Part shown: positions 15,995-24,652 of the stretch, piece by piece
Layout: every line of letters begins with the position of its first letter
Position numbering within the stretch: position 1 is the stretch's first letter
Source of the DNA: an uncultured Clostridia bacterium
GTDB lineage: Bacteria > Bacillota > Clostridia > Christensenellales > Aristaeellaceae
Assembly: GCA_944362695.1 (NCBI GenBank)
Contig: CALVTQ010000091.1
Coordinates: forward strand, 1-32,119
Reading direction: 5' to 3'
DNA: 32,119 nucleotides
Position numbers and translations under genes: made by a program
Notes under the pieces: generated by a model
The model's database searches: none
The model's input: the letters and a program-made list of their open reading frames with translations, nothing else
What the model was told of the DNA's origin: nothing

Positions 15995-17424
15995 CCTTTA
16001 AGCCCCCTTCCCATCTCCACGTCGTCGGCCCACTCGTCCGCCTTGCGCTTGAGCAGGGACAGCAGCTTGATCAGCAGGAACATCCCCACAAAGACGGCAA
16101 AGACGACGGGCACGAAGTACTGCCGGAACATCTCGTGCCGGTATTCGGTGAACGCCTCGGAGTAGCCGTCCTTGTCCCCCGCCAGATAGTAGGAGTGGAG
16201 CGATTCCTCCCAGCGCTCCTGCTTGGCCATGACCTTGGCCACGCCCTGATGCGCCAGTGAGTAGTTGCTGTCGATGTCAAGCGCCTGCTCCCAGTAGCCC
16301 AACGCCTCCTGGTAGCGGCCCTCGCCGTGGAGCGTCACGGCCTCGTGGATCAGATGGATGAAATGCGTGGGCTTGAAGACCGTGATCGAGCCGGTGTTGT
16401 AGTCAAGCACGTACAGGTAGCCCTGACTGTCATGGTCGATGGACACGGGAATCTGGAACAGGCCGCCCACCGTGCCGATGCCGCCGAATGTGCAGAGCAG
16501 ATTGCCCTCCTGATCGTATTGATAGATCAGGCCGCTGATGCGGTCGACGACGGTGATGATGCCGTTGTCCTCGACGGTGATGTCCGCGAGCGTCGGCTCG
16601 AGCGGCTCGCCCTCCTCGTCGGTGAGCGTGAAGCCGTATTTCTGCTCCTCGTAGGTGTTGTTGCCCACGGAGTTGAGCTTGCGGATCTGCGCGGTATCCT
16701 TATTCGAAAGGATGCCGTAGATCATGTTGTCCGAGCCGATGTAGAAGTTGGAGTAGCTCGCCGGCTCCTGCTTGACCGTGCGCTCCACCTGCGACTTGGT
16801 GCCGAACATGCGGATGAGCATGCGCGAGAGCGAGAAGCCGACGTCGTCCGCGCCCAGATAGCCGCGGAAGTTGTTGCCCTCGTCGATGGCCAGAAGGTTC
16901 GCGCCCTTGAGCGCGTAGATGTAGCCCGTGTTGGCCACGAAGATCTTCTGCACGTCGAAGGTAAAGTTGTTTTCAAGCAGCGCCGAATCGGGCTTGAAGT
17001 ACGCCTTGCGGTCGGTGCGGTCCGCGTTGAGGGTCGCCAGACGCAGATTGCCCGTGTCGGCGATCCACAGCGAGCCGTCGTCCCCGACGTACACGCCGCG
17101 CGGCATCTTCAGGTCCTGCCCGCAGGCGGATGTGATCTCCTCGAGCACCACGCCCTCGCGGTCCATCACAAGGACGCGGTTGTTCTCCGTGTCGGCGACG
17201 TAGAGCAGGTCGTCCGGGCCGACGAAGATGTCCTCGGGATGGTTCATGAAGCCGTATTCGTTCAGGTTTTTGAATGTGGTATACACCTCATACGCCGCCG
17301 GAATCGGGATGTAATTCTCATCCTCGTCGGCAACGAAGGCGTCCACGCCGACCACCGCATACGCAGGGGAGCAGGCGCAAAGCAGCACGACAAGCGTCAG
17401 GAGCAGCGCCAGAAAACGTTTCAT
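15991..17424 (-). CDS. Membrane-anchored NHL-repeat beta-propeller protein with TPR segment
   Basis: A 477-residue exported protein. A signal sequence at 1-23 contains LCAC at 15-18, which could be a lipobox, as well as an AYA signal peptidase I site. Residues 60-350 hold NHL-type propeller repeats, clearest in MNHPEDIFVGPDDLLYVADT (60-79), RGVYVGDDGSLWIADTGNLR (109-128) and the stretch ending YLYVLDYNTGSITVF (337-351). Residues about 363-430 form a tetratricopeptide-like helical pair (GRYQEALGYWEQALDIDSNY). A single membrane helix at about 436-456 precedes a short basic cytoplasmic tail. The propeller and TPR should therefore face outside, like a receptor or scaffold. It follows the first permease pair by 14 bases and overlaps the YIP1-like gene. 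A scaffold for the importer or a glycan sensor are both possible. Confidence 0.65.
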   Translation of the reverse strand: MKRFLALLLTLVVLLCACSPAYAVVGVDAFVADEDENYIPIPAAYEVYTTFKNLNEYGFMNHPEDIFVGPDDLLYVADTENNRVLVMDREGVVLEEITSACGQDLKMPRGVYVGDDGSLWIADTGNLRLATLNADRTDRKAYFKPDSALLENNFTFDVQKIFVANTGYIYALKGANLLAIDEGNNFRGYLGADDVGFSLSRMLIRMFGTKSQVERTVKQEPASYSNFYIGSDNMIYGILSNKDTAQIRKLNSVGNNTYEEQKYGFTLTDEEGEPLEPTLADITVEDNGIITVVDRISGLIYQYDQEGNLLCTFGGIGTVGGLFQIPVSIDHDSQGYLYVLDYNTGSITVFKPTHFIHLIHEAVTLHGEGRYQEALGYWEQALDIDSNYSLAHQGVAKVMAKQERWEESLHSYYLAGDKDGYSEAFTEYRHEMFRQYFVPVVFAVFVGMFLLIKLLSLLKRKADEWADDVEMGRGLKG

Positions 17425-17438
17425 CGCTCAATCCCCCC

Positions 17439-18320
17439 TTACGACTTGATGCCCGAGTAGGACATGGTCTCCATGACCTTGCCGCGCATGAACGCGAACA
17501 CCAGAATGGCCGGCAGCGTCGTCAGGAACGTCGCCGCGCCGACAGCGCCGGAGCGCGCCACCACGCCCGCGCCGCCCGAGAGCGTCTGCAGCGCCAGCGG
17601 CAGCGTCTTGAGCGCGTTGGACTGGATGAAGATCAGCGGAGAGAAGTAATCGTTCCAGTTGTTGACGAAGGAGAACACCGCCAGCGTCGTCCACGCCGGC
17701 TGGAGCAGCGGCATGGCGATCGTCCAGAAGATGCGAAGCTCCTTCGCGCCGTCGATGCGCGCCGCCTCCAGGATGGAGTCCGGCAGCTGCTCGCAGAACT
17801 GCTTGACCAGGAAGAAGTTATACGCGACGGCGATTTTGGGGATGATCAGCGCCAGATACGTGTTGACCAGGCCCAGAGAGTTGACGACCAGATAGTTCGG
17901 AATCTGCGTGACATGCACGGAGAAGGACAGCGCCGCCACGACGATGCCGAAGATGATGTTCGAGCCGGCGGGCTTATGCTTGACCAGACCGTACGCGCCC
18001 AGACAGCACACGATGATCGACGCCACGCACGTCACCACCGTGGTGAACACGCTGTTGAAGATGTAGCGCGTAAACGGCACCGTGGAGGAGGACAGCGAGG
18101 TCAGCAGGTCCGAGAAGTTGCGCAGCGTCGGTTTCTGCACGATCAGCCGCGGCGGATACAGATACAATTCGTCCAGCGGCATCAGCGAGCGGCACACCAT
18201 CGCAAACAGCGGCAGACCGCAGAACACCACCATCATCGCCAGGAAGAGATAGAGCATGATCTTGGAGAAGGTCAGCTTCCTCAGACGAAAGCGCCTTCTT
18301 TTCACCTTGACAGCTACCAT
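17439..18320 (-). CDS. Carbohydrate ABC transporter permease (MalG-type, CUT1), first pair
   Basis: A 293-residue permease with an Arg/Lys-rich N-terminus, a first helix at about residues 21-42, and the EAA loop SILEAARIDGAKELRIFWTI at 182-201. The C-terminal part after NNWNDYFSPLIF carries a Gly/Ala-rich SGGAGVVARSGAVGAATFLT stretch before the last helix. It is encoded 20 bases after its MalF-type partner behind a GGGAGG site. Together they should form the pore used by the large binding protein encoded first in the operon. Confidence 0.9.
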   Translation of the reverse strand: MVAVKVKRRRFRLRKLTFSKIMLYLFLAMMVVFCGLPLFAMVCRSLMPLDELYLYPPRLIVQKPTLRNFSDLLTSLSSSTVPFTRYIFNSVFTTVVTCVASIIVCCLGAYGLVKHKPAGSNIIFGIVVAALSFSVHVTQIPNYLVVNSLGLVNTYLALIIPKIAVAYNFFLVKQFCEQLPDSILEAARIDGAKELRIFWTIAMPLLQPAWTTLAVFSFVNNWNDYFSPLIFIQSNALKTLPLALQTLSGGAGVVARSGAVGAATFLTTLPAILVFAFMRGKVMETMSYSGIKS

Positions 18321-18340
18321 TTGGATTCACGCCTCCCTTC

Positions 18341-19261
18341 TCAGGTGTCGTCCCGGAACATGCGCATGCACAGACGTCCCAGGAAGAATGTGATCAGGAA
18401 CAGCACCATGGCCACCGCCGAGGCATAACCCATGTTGAAGCGGGTGAATGCGTAGTCGTACAGATGGGCGACGATGGTGTGGGCCGCGTAGTTCGGGCTG
18501 GGCATGCCGGCCACGGCCGTCGCCACGTCGAACACGGCGAACGCGCCCACGATGGAGTTGATCGCGCCGAAGAGCATCTGCGGCTTCATCAGCGGGATCG
18601 TGATCAGGCGGAGCTCCTGCCACTTGTTCTTGATGCCGTCCACCCTGCCGGCCTCATACATCGACGGGTCGATGTTCTGGAAGCCCGCAAGGAAGGACAG
18701 GAAGCCGTTGCCCATGGACATCCAGACCGTGATGATCATGATGACCGGCAGGACGAAATCGGCATCCTTCGTCCAGAGGATGGGCTCCATGATGATGCCC
18801 AGCCGCAGGAGCAGGTTGTTGATGTAGCCGTAGCGGTCGCCGGAGAACAGGATCAGCCAGATCGTGGACATCGCCACGCCGCTGGTCAGGGACGGGGCGT
18901 AGAACGCGAGCGAGAAGAAGCCGCGTCCCCGCTTGACCAGCGTGATGATCCACGCCATGATGAAGGAGGCGAAGTAGCCCAGCGGGCCGGTCACCACCGC
19001 CAGCAGCAGCGTGTTCTGCAGCGAGATCAGGAATACGTCGTCGTCCAGAATCAACTGGGCGTAGTTGGACAGGCCAACGAAGTCCGGCTTCTGGATCATG
19101 TTGTAATTGGTCAGCGAGTAATACATCGCCACTGCCACCGGAACGATGACAAACACGGCGAACAGAACGAGGAAGGGCATCAGGAACGCATAGCCGACAG
19201 CATTTTTCTTCAGCCAGGCTTTCATGCCTTTCTTCGCCTTCTTTTGCGCGATGGCGGTCAC
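18341..19261 (-). CDS. Sugar ABC transporter permease (MalF-type, CUT1), first pair
   Basis: A 306-residue permease: basic amphipathic N-terminus, first helix about residues 23-48, and an EAA-type loop SMYEAGRVDGIKNKWQELRL at 200-219. The second alanine of the usual EAA is glycine here. The start is a GTG at 19261 with AAGGAGG 8 bases upstream; this ribosome site overlaps the region just after the preceding stop (gap 16 bases). It is adjacent to, and presumably works with, the binding protein at 19278 and the permease at 17439. Confidence 0.9.
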   Translation of the reverse strand: MTAIAQKKAKKGMKAWLKKNAVGYAFLMPFLVLFAVFVIVPVAVAMYYSLTNYNMIQKPDFVGLSNYAQLILDDDVFLISLQNTLLLAVVTGPLGYFASFIMAWIITLVKRGRGFFSLAFYAPSLTSGVAMSTIWLILFSGDRYGYINNLLLRLGIIMEPILWTKDADFVLPVIMIITVWMSMGNGFLSFLAGFQNIDPSMYEAGRVDGIKNKWQELRLITIPLMKPQMLFGAINSIVGAFAVFDVATAVAGMPSPNYAAHTIVAHLYDYAFTRFNMGYASAVAMVLFLITFFLGRLCMRMFRDDT

Positions 19262-19277
19262 GGGCTACGCCTCCTTT

Positions 19278-22181
19278 TTATTCGATGCCAAATTCCGCAC
19301 GTTTGTTCTCGAGTTCCTTGTTGATATCCTTGACGGCCTTCTCCAGCGTGTCGCGCACGTTCTTGTTGCTGACGACGACGCTGTTCCATGCGTTGATGAT
19401 GTGACGGCCCGTGAAGTAGCCGCCCGGGACGATCATCTGCTCGCGGGCCTCCTCCATCTGCGCCTTGATGATCTGCGCATGATGCTGATCCCACGGCAGG
19501 GAGAAGAAGGCGTTGACGTTGGCGGTGTTCCAGCGGGCGCCCGCGCCGAGGATGGCCTCAAGCTCGCGGCCATAGCGCGTCTGCGTCTCCTCGCTCATCC
19601 ACCACTTGAGGAACTCCCATGCGGCCTCCTGCTTGTCGCTCTGGCTGAGGATGACGCCGGCGGTCGCGGCCGTCGTGCCGACTGCGTGGCTGACGGTGCC
19701 GTCCGGCTGCTCCGTGCCGGGCACGGGGGCGATCGACCAGCGGCCATAGAGCTCGGGCGCGCTGGTGAGCAGCTGCAGGTAGGTCGCGTAGTTGCTCACG
19801 CCGATGGGCATCGTGCCGGTGCGGATGCGGGTGAAGAAGTTGCTCTCCGCGTCGATGCCGTAGTTGGCGTACATGTCCGTCCAGAACTTGAACGCCTTGT
19901 ATGCCTCCGGGGTGTCAAGCGCCGAGGCCGCGCCGTCGCTGACGTAGTAGTCGCCGCCCATCTGCAGCAGCAGCAGCGTGAAGCCGCGCAGCGCGCCGGG
20001 CGAGTTGGAGGACACGGACGTATCCACCGGCAGCGAGAAGGCCATGTTGTTCTCGTACAGGCGCGGCAGAACCTTCTGATACAGGTCCGTCCATGTCTGG
20101 GGCAGCTCGACGCCCAGCTCCTGCAGGATGTCCTGACGGTAGATCATGACGGTGAAGTCCATGGTCTCCGGCAGGGCGTAGACGCCGCCCTGGAAGGTGT
20201 AGGGCACGAGGCTGGAGTCGTAGAACTGGCTCGCCACCTCGTCAAAGTCCTCGAACTGCGTCAGGTCCACGACGGCCTCGCGGAATGCAAACTCGCCGGG
20301 CAGGTTGTAGTCCACCGACAGCGCCACATCCGGGGCCGTGCCGGAGGTCACCGACAGCAGGATGGTGTTGACCGAGCCGGTCGCCAGCTGGCCCGAGGGC
20401 AGCACGTGGAGGTTAACCACGATGCCGGTCTTGGGTGTGAAGTCCTCGTCGGCCAGCTCCTTGAGGATCTCGCCCCACTCCGTGCCGCGTCCGATCCAGA
20501 CGTCCAGCACGACCCTCTCCTTCGCTTCCTCGCCGTCCTCGTCGACGATCAGGCCGACGGAATCGTAGTCCTTATAGAAGGAAGCGATAAAGTTTTCGAA
20601 CGTGACGCCCATGCGCTGCCAGAAGGTCGAGGTCGCGATCTCCACCTGCGTCTGCGGGCTGTGCACGATCACGTAGTCCACGGCGAGCGGGCATTTTTCC
20701 ATGGTGGAAATGTACGTGCCGAGGTTGCTCTGCGCGTTGTCCATGTCGCTGAGCGCGCGCGGGATGCGGTCCACATCCTCCGCGAAGAAGTTCAGCTGGT
20801 CGATGATCTGGCGGTAGTTGTTCTCCATGGAGGTCGTCTCGTTGGAGATATCCGCCAGCAGATCCGCGCTCTCCTGCAGGCGTCCGGCCAGATACAGCAG
20901 CTGGTCGGCCAGGCCCGGCATGGTGCGGTACAGGTCGTATTCGTAGTTGTAGTCGGGCTCCGTGCCGGTGATCTTGACGATCTCGCGCTGCACCTCGCCC
21001 AGGTACGCGGTGTCCTTCTCCGTGCGGGTCATGATCTCGCCGATCGGGCCGAGCTTGACGGACATCTCGAGCGTGTGCTTACCCTTGGTCAGGTAGAACT
21101 GGAAGGGCTCGCCGTCCGCGCCGTGCAGCGTCTCGGCATACCATCTGTTGCTGTACGGGAAGGCGTACAGGCGCAGCTCGTCAAACGGAACCTCGCCGTC
21201 GATCGTGATCCGGCGGTAGGCGGGCATGCCCGCGTCGTTGTCCTGAAGCACCTTGAGCGTCAGGGAATACAGGCCGTCCTCCGGCACCTCAAAGTCCCAC
21301 GCGACGGCCGCGTTGCCAAGGCGCCAGCGCCAGCCGCCCACCACGTTGAGCACGCGGTTTGCGCCGGAGCGCGGCTCGGTCATCGGGTCTGCGTCGGATT
21401 CGCGGCGGATGACGTTCTCGCTGCGCCAGGTGGAATCCTCGCCCTGGAACTTGATCTGCACATCCGCGCCCACGGGCTTGTAGCCCTTCGCCTCGTACTC
21501 CGCGGCCACCTGCTCGTATGTCGGATAGACCGCCGGGGCGACGAGGACCAGCGTGCCAAGGGTCACGGGCTGGTCGACGTATTCCAGGCAGATCTCGTGC
21601 GTGCCCTCCGTCAGGTAGAAGCGGAAGGGGTCCACGTAGATGCCCTGGCCGTCCACGGCACGCACCGTCTGCCAAAGGCGGATCTCGGCCTGCTTGGGCC
21701 AGACCTCGTCGCCGATGGAGTTGATGCGCACATCGCCGCTCTCCTCGAAGCGGCGGTAGAAGCACAGGTTGTTCGCCTCATCGAACGGGAGCGCCCCGTC
21801 GATGGTCAGCTTGCGCTGGATCTTGGCCTCGTTGCCGTCTTGGGCAAAGTAGGTCACCTCCAGCTCGTAGAGTCCTGTTGCGGGGACATCCACCGTCCAT
21901 GTGACGGTGCTCTCCCCATCGCCCAGCACGAGCGCCTCAGCAGCGCCCTCCACCTGGGTTGCCAACGCCGCGTCTCCGGTCAGGGCTGCGGCAGAGGGCA
22001 GAAGTTCCAGTCGCGTGCCTTCGGGCGCCATGGGATAGGCCGCATAGGCCTCCAGAGCCTCGTCATAGCCGATGGCCGTTTCATTCTGAAAAGAATAATA
22101 ATCCGACCATTCCTCTCCCAGGGCAGGACATACAAAGCACATGCACGCCAGAACAAAGGCCAGCAGCGCGTTCCGCTTCAC
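19278..22181 (-). CDS. Large solute-binding protein with duplicated N-terminal carbohydrate-binding-like modules
   Basis: A 967-residue protein, about twice the usual size of a binding protein. After a signal peptide (1-22, no clear lipobox) come two related beta-sandwich modules, at about 45-215 and 240-385. Their repeated pattern is VPATGLYELEV..KLTIDGALPFDE (99-134) against VPEDGLYSLTL..RITIDGEVPFDE (299-334), each followed by an FYLT(E/K)G(T/K)H segment (188-195 and 362-369). A helical spacer spans about 415-495, and a CUT1-type binding domain about 555-960, with GGVYALPETMDFTVMIYRQD at 665-684 and a W.FLKWWMS segment at 855-863. The sandwich modules look like galactose-binding-fold carbohydrate modules. 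The GTG at 22181 is chosen because AAAGGAGG precedes it and it starts a proper signal peptide; the longer frame upstream has neither. It is the first gene of the eight-gene block, divergent from the AraC-type regulator. Confidence 0.82.
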   Translation of the reverse strand: MKRNALLAFVLACMCFVCPALGEEWSDYYSFQNETAIGYDEALEAYAAYPMAPEGTRLELLPSAAALTGDAALATQVEGAAEALVLGDGESTVTWTVDVPATGLYELEVTYFAQDGNEAKIQRKLTIDGALPFDEANNLCFYRRFEESGDVRINSIGDEVWPKQAEIRLWQTVRAVDGQGIYVDPFRFYLTEGTHEICLEYVDQPVTLGTLVLVAPAVYPTYEQVAAEYEAKGYKPVGADVQIKFQGEDSTWRSENVIRRESDADPMTEPRSGANRVLNVVGGWRWRLGNAAVAWDFEVPEDGLYSLTLKVLQDNDAGMPAYRRITIDGEVPFDELRLYAFPYSNRWYAETLHGADGEPFQFYLTKGKHTLEMSVKLGPIGEIMTRTEKDTAYLGEVQREIVKITGTEPDYNYEYDLYRTMPGLADQLLYLAGRLQESADLLADISNETTSMENNYRQIIDQLNFFAEDVDRIPRALSDMDNAQSNLGTYISTMEKCPLAVDYVIVHSPQTQVEIATSTFWQRMGVTFENFIASFYKDYDSVGLIVDEDGEEAKERVVLDVWIGRGTEWGEILKELADEDFTPKTGIVVNLHVLPSGQLATGSVNTILLSVTSGTAPDVALSVDYNLPGEFAFREAVVDLTQFEDFDEVASQFYDSSLVPYTFQGGVYALPETMDFTVMIYRQDILQELGVELPQTWTDLYQKVLPRLYENNMAFSLPVDTSVSSNSPGALRGFTLLLLQMGGDYYVSDGAASALDTPEAYKAFKFWTDMYANYGIDAESNFFTRIRTGTMPIGVSNYATYLQLLTSAPELYGRWSIAPVPGTEQPDGTVSHAVGTTAATAGVILSQSDKQEAAWEFLKWWMSEETQTRYGRELEAILGAGARWNTANVNAFFSLPWDQHHAQIIKAQMEEAREQMIVPGGYFTGRHIINAWNSVVVSNKNVRDTLEKAVKDINKELENKRAEFGIE

Positions 22182-22237
22182 AGGAGCGCCTCCTTTCAGG
22201 GTAAACCTTTTTTTCGGGCAAATTGCATGCCCAGACA

Positions 22238-22261
22238 GGGACAGCCGTCCCACGGCGTCCC
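22238..22261 (-). other. Hairpin in the leader of the large binding-protein transcript
   Basis: On the minus strand GGGAC...GTCCC encloses CCGT...ACGG, about 60 bases upstream of the GTG start. No T run follows, so it is not an ordinary terminator. It may stabilise the mRNA or affect initiation. Confidence 0.4.
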
Positions 22262-22274
22262 TTCGCTGTCTATC

Positions 22275-22303
22275 ATTTTGCCACACACAAACCTTACTGG
22301 CAA
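22275..22303 (-). promoter_or_regulatory. Possible promoter for the eight-gene importer block
   Basis: On the minus strand TTGCCA (22303-22298) and CAAAAT (22280-22275) are 17 bases apart. The -10 matches TATAAT at only four of six positions, which fits a promoter that needs an activator. It is about 95 bases upstream of the GTG start. Confidence 0.4.
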
Positions 22304-22308
22304 TCTTC

Positions 22309-22322
22309 AAAAAACGTTTTTT
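22309..22322. repeat. Perfect 14-bp palindrome AAAAAACGTTTTTT, candidate operator
   Basis: The palindrome is centred on CG and lies just upstream of the candidate -35 of the importer block. LacI/GalR-family operators are CG-centred palindromes, and AAAACGTTTT resembles them; the protein that binds is unknown. The intrinsic bend of the A/T tracts is an alternative role. Confidence 0.45.
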
Positions 22323-22425
22323 CGCGCCTTCATCCTCCCATTTTTCCAGTATCACCAAGAAAGCAGCTTGAAAATTGTAGATTCGTCGGATAAAAATATG
22401 CCGTTTTTACTTTCTTTGCCGCTTC

Positions 22426-22454
22426 TTGCACAAAATCTCCTTCTGTGCTATACT
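22426..22454 (+). promoter_or_regulatory. Promoter of the AraC-type regulator gene
   Basis: TTGCAC (22426-22431) and TATACT (22449-22454) are separated by 17 bases, 42 bases upstream of the chosen ATG. A second TATAAT at 22460-22465 overlaps the start region but has no matching -35. Confidence 0.75.
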
Positions 22455-22495
22455 TGGCGTATAATACGTCAGATGTTCCTTTGGGGAGGATGTCC

Positions 22496-24652
22496 ATGCT
22501 CTTTCGGCGTTCCAGAACATACTATAAATATTTATTGTCATATATCGCAGTGCTGCTGATGGCCGTGCTGATCCTGCTCGTCTTCTCTCAGGCGTTCTTC
22601 GTCACCTCCCTGCGCGAGAACCTCCAGCAGGCCCACCGCAGCCGACTGCTTCAGACCACCCAGCAGCTCGACAGGGACATCGAGCAGCTCTACACCATCG
22701 ACTACCAGCTCTCGACCGTCAATCAGAATTTCTTTTCTTATTACTTGGAGAACCCCAGCCCCCTTCGTGATCTGCGCCTTGTCAACGAACTGCGCAGCCT
22801 TCTGGCCTCCTCGCTGATGATCGACGAGCTGGCTCTCGTCCCCGCCGGAGACGGACAGGTGTATACCTCCACCGCCGTGTATGGCAAGCATCTCTTCTTT
22901 GACAGCATCTTTTCCTTCGACGGCGATTTATACGATACCGGCGCGATTTCCGCCCTGCAGAACAGGACCGTCCTGCCCGCCCGCCGCCAGGGCAGCGACC
23001 AGCGCTATCTCGCCTTCTTCAATACGCCCTCCGTGTTCTCCCGCCTTCAGGACACCGTCCTGATCTTTTTCGTGCGCGAGGATCACTTTCTGGAGCACCT
23101 CTCCCCGCTGGACAACCCCGGCCAGCAGGGCGCCGTCCTGGACGCCGAAGGCCGGGTCGTGGCCTCCACGCTGTCCCTCGCCGCATCGCCGACGGGCGAC
23201 CGGATCACCTCCGGCGGGGTCGAATATCTCGTTGAGCGCGTGCCGTCCGCCGTCATCGACTGGACTTATGTCTTCCTTCTGCCCGCCGCCGAGATGCTCG
23301 CGCCGCTTTTCCGCGCGCAGGTCACGGTGATGGTGCTGCTGCTGACGCTGCTGGCCGCCGGCGCGCTGGTCATCCACATGGCCATGCGCCTCAATTACCG
23401 CCCCATTCAGGCGCTGACCGAGTCCCTGGGCCGCAGCGGCAGCGACGATCTCGAGTCGCTCAAGGAGGCCATCGATTCCCTCTCCGCGCAGAACGCCCAC
23501 ATGCAGGCGCAGCTCATGAGCTCCCCCGACGGGCAGGCGCTCAAGGACGCGCTGCTCTTCTCGCTGCTCAAGGGCGGCTTCTCCTCCTTCGAGGCATACA
23601 ACCGCGAGGCCGCCGCGCTGGGCATGACCTTCTCAAAGCCGCGCTATCGCGTGCTGATGCTCCGCCTGTTCAATCAGGCCGAGACGCCCATCCCGCGCAA
23701 GACGCTCTCCGACATCCTCGCCGGCGCGCTCGGCGACGACTTCACGTGGTATTTCCGCGACCTGTTCGAGCAGTCGATGTATGTCTGCCTCGTCGGCCTC
23801 CAGGAGGGGCAGGAGGACGAGCTGACCGCGCGCTGCCGCGCCATGCTCGATGCCTGCGCCCAGCAGCACGCCCTCTCCTTCTCCATCGGCGCGTCCAATT
23901 GCTATGACGGCATCGCCTCCCTGTCCGCCGCCTGCTTCGAGGCGACGCAGGCCGTGCGCGAGCACTTCATCCGCGGACAGAATCAGTTCATCGCCTACGA
24001 CGAGCTCAGCCGCACGCTCAACGTCCAGACGAATTACCTCTCCATCCTCTCCGCCCTGCCCGAGCAGACGCCCAAGCAGCAGATGCAGACCGTGCGCGAT
24101 TTCGTCGGGACCCTCAAGGCCGACCGCGTCCCCGCGCTGCTCGCCAAGAGCTACTGCAACTCCGTCGTGCAGGTTCTGCTGACCCATGCCGCCCATCCCG
24201 TGAACATGAGCGACCTGTTCACCTTCACCTATCTGCGCACGGCCGACGACTACCTCGCCTTCATGCTCCACTTGCTTGACACCGAGCCCGAGCCTCTGCC
24301 CGCGCCCGAGACGAGCGCCGACATCCCCGTCAGCGACCTGCTGGCGCGCATATACGCCGTCATCGCGCAGAGCTACGACAGCTGCAACTTCTCCATACAG
24401 GATGCCGCTGAGAAGCTCTCGCTGTCCTCGAGCTATCTGGGCCAGTATTTCAAGCAGCAGACCGGCGAGACGCTCACCGGCTACGTCGCCCAGCTGCGCG
24501 TGCGCAAGGCGTGCACCCTGCTGCAATCGACCTCCATGCCCCTTCAGATGGTCTCCGAGTCGGTCGGCTACTACAATCAGAACAGCTTCATCCGCCGCTT
24601 CAAGCAGATCACCGGCGTGACCCCCGGCGAATACCGCAAGGCGAACCAGTGA
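22496..24652 (+). CDS. Membrane-bound AraC-family transcriptional regulator with extracellular sensor (YesN-like)
   Basis: A 718-residue regulator. A membrane helix at about 12-34 is followed by an extracellular region to about 275 that looks like a Cache-type sensor, a second helix at about 277-300, a helical and GGDEF-remnant-like middle, and a C-terminal AraC double helix-turn-helix at about 614-715. The C-terminus has FSIQDAAEKLSLSSSYLGQY for the first HTH and MVSESVGYYNQNSFIRRFKQ for the second. Such proteins sense extracellular sugars or binding-protein complexes and activate neighbouring transport operons. The ATG at 22496 has GGGGAGG with 6 bases of spacing; the ATG 6 bases earlier abuts the ribosome site. 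It is divergent from the large binding-protein operon, its most likely target. Confidence 0.88.
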   Translation: MLFRRSRTYYKYLLSYIAVLLMAVLILLVFSQAFFVTSLRENLQQAHRSRLLQTTQQLDRDIEQLYTIDYQLSTVNQNFFSYYLENPSPLRDLRLVNELRSLLASSLMIDELALVPAGDGQVYTSTAVYGKHLFFDSIFSFDGDLYDTGAISALQNRTVLPARRQGSDQRYLAFFNTPSVFSRLQDTVLIFFVREDHFLEHLSPLDNPGQQGAVLDAEGRVVASTLSLAASPTGDRITSGGVEYLVERVPSAVIDWTYVFLLPAAEMLAPLFRAQVTVMVLLLTLLAAGALVIHMAMRLNYRPIQALTESLGRSGSDDLESLKEAIDSLSAQNAHMQAQLMSSPDGQALKDALLFSLLKGGFSSFEAYNREAAALGMTFSKPRYRVLMLRLFNQAETPIPRKTLSDILAGALGDDFTWYFRDLFEQSMYVCLVGLQEGQEDELTARCRAMLDACAQQHALSFSIGASNCYDGIASLSAACFEATQAVREHFIRGQNQFIAYDELSRTLNVQTNYLSILSALPEQTPKQQMQTVRDFVGTLKADRVPALLAKSYCNSVVQVLLTHAAHPVNMSDLFTFTYLRTADDYLAFMLHLLDTEPEPLPAPETSADIPVSDLLARIYAVIAQSYDSCNFSIQDAAEKLSLSSSYLGQYFKQQTGETLTGYVAQLRVRKACTLLQSTSMPLQMVSESVGYYNQNSFIRRFKQITGVTPGEYRKANQ

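Larger units (their letters stand above)
22182..22495. promoter_or_regulatory. Divergent regulatory region between the importer block and the AraC-type gene
   Basis: 314 bases without a gene. It holds a good plus-strand promoter for the regulator, a weaker minus-strand promoter for the large binding protein, a 14-bp perfect palindrome, and leader hairpins on the minus-strand transcript. The arrangement is typical of a YesN/AraC-type activator controlling a divergent transport operon. I see no canonical catabolite-repression (cre) site. Confidence 0.7.

Noticed and set aside
22182-22358. N-terminal extension of the large binding protein to 22358
   Set aside because: It would bury the signal peptide and ignore the AAAGGAGG site before the GTG at 22181.
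22460-22465. TATAAT as the -10 of the AraC-type gene
   Set aside because: No -35 lies at suitable spacing; TTGCAC-17-TATACT just upstream is better. It may still modulate start-site choice.
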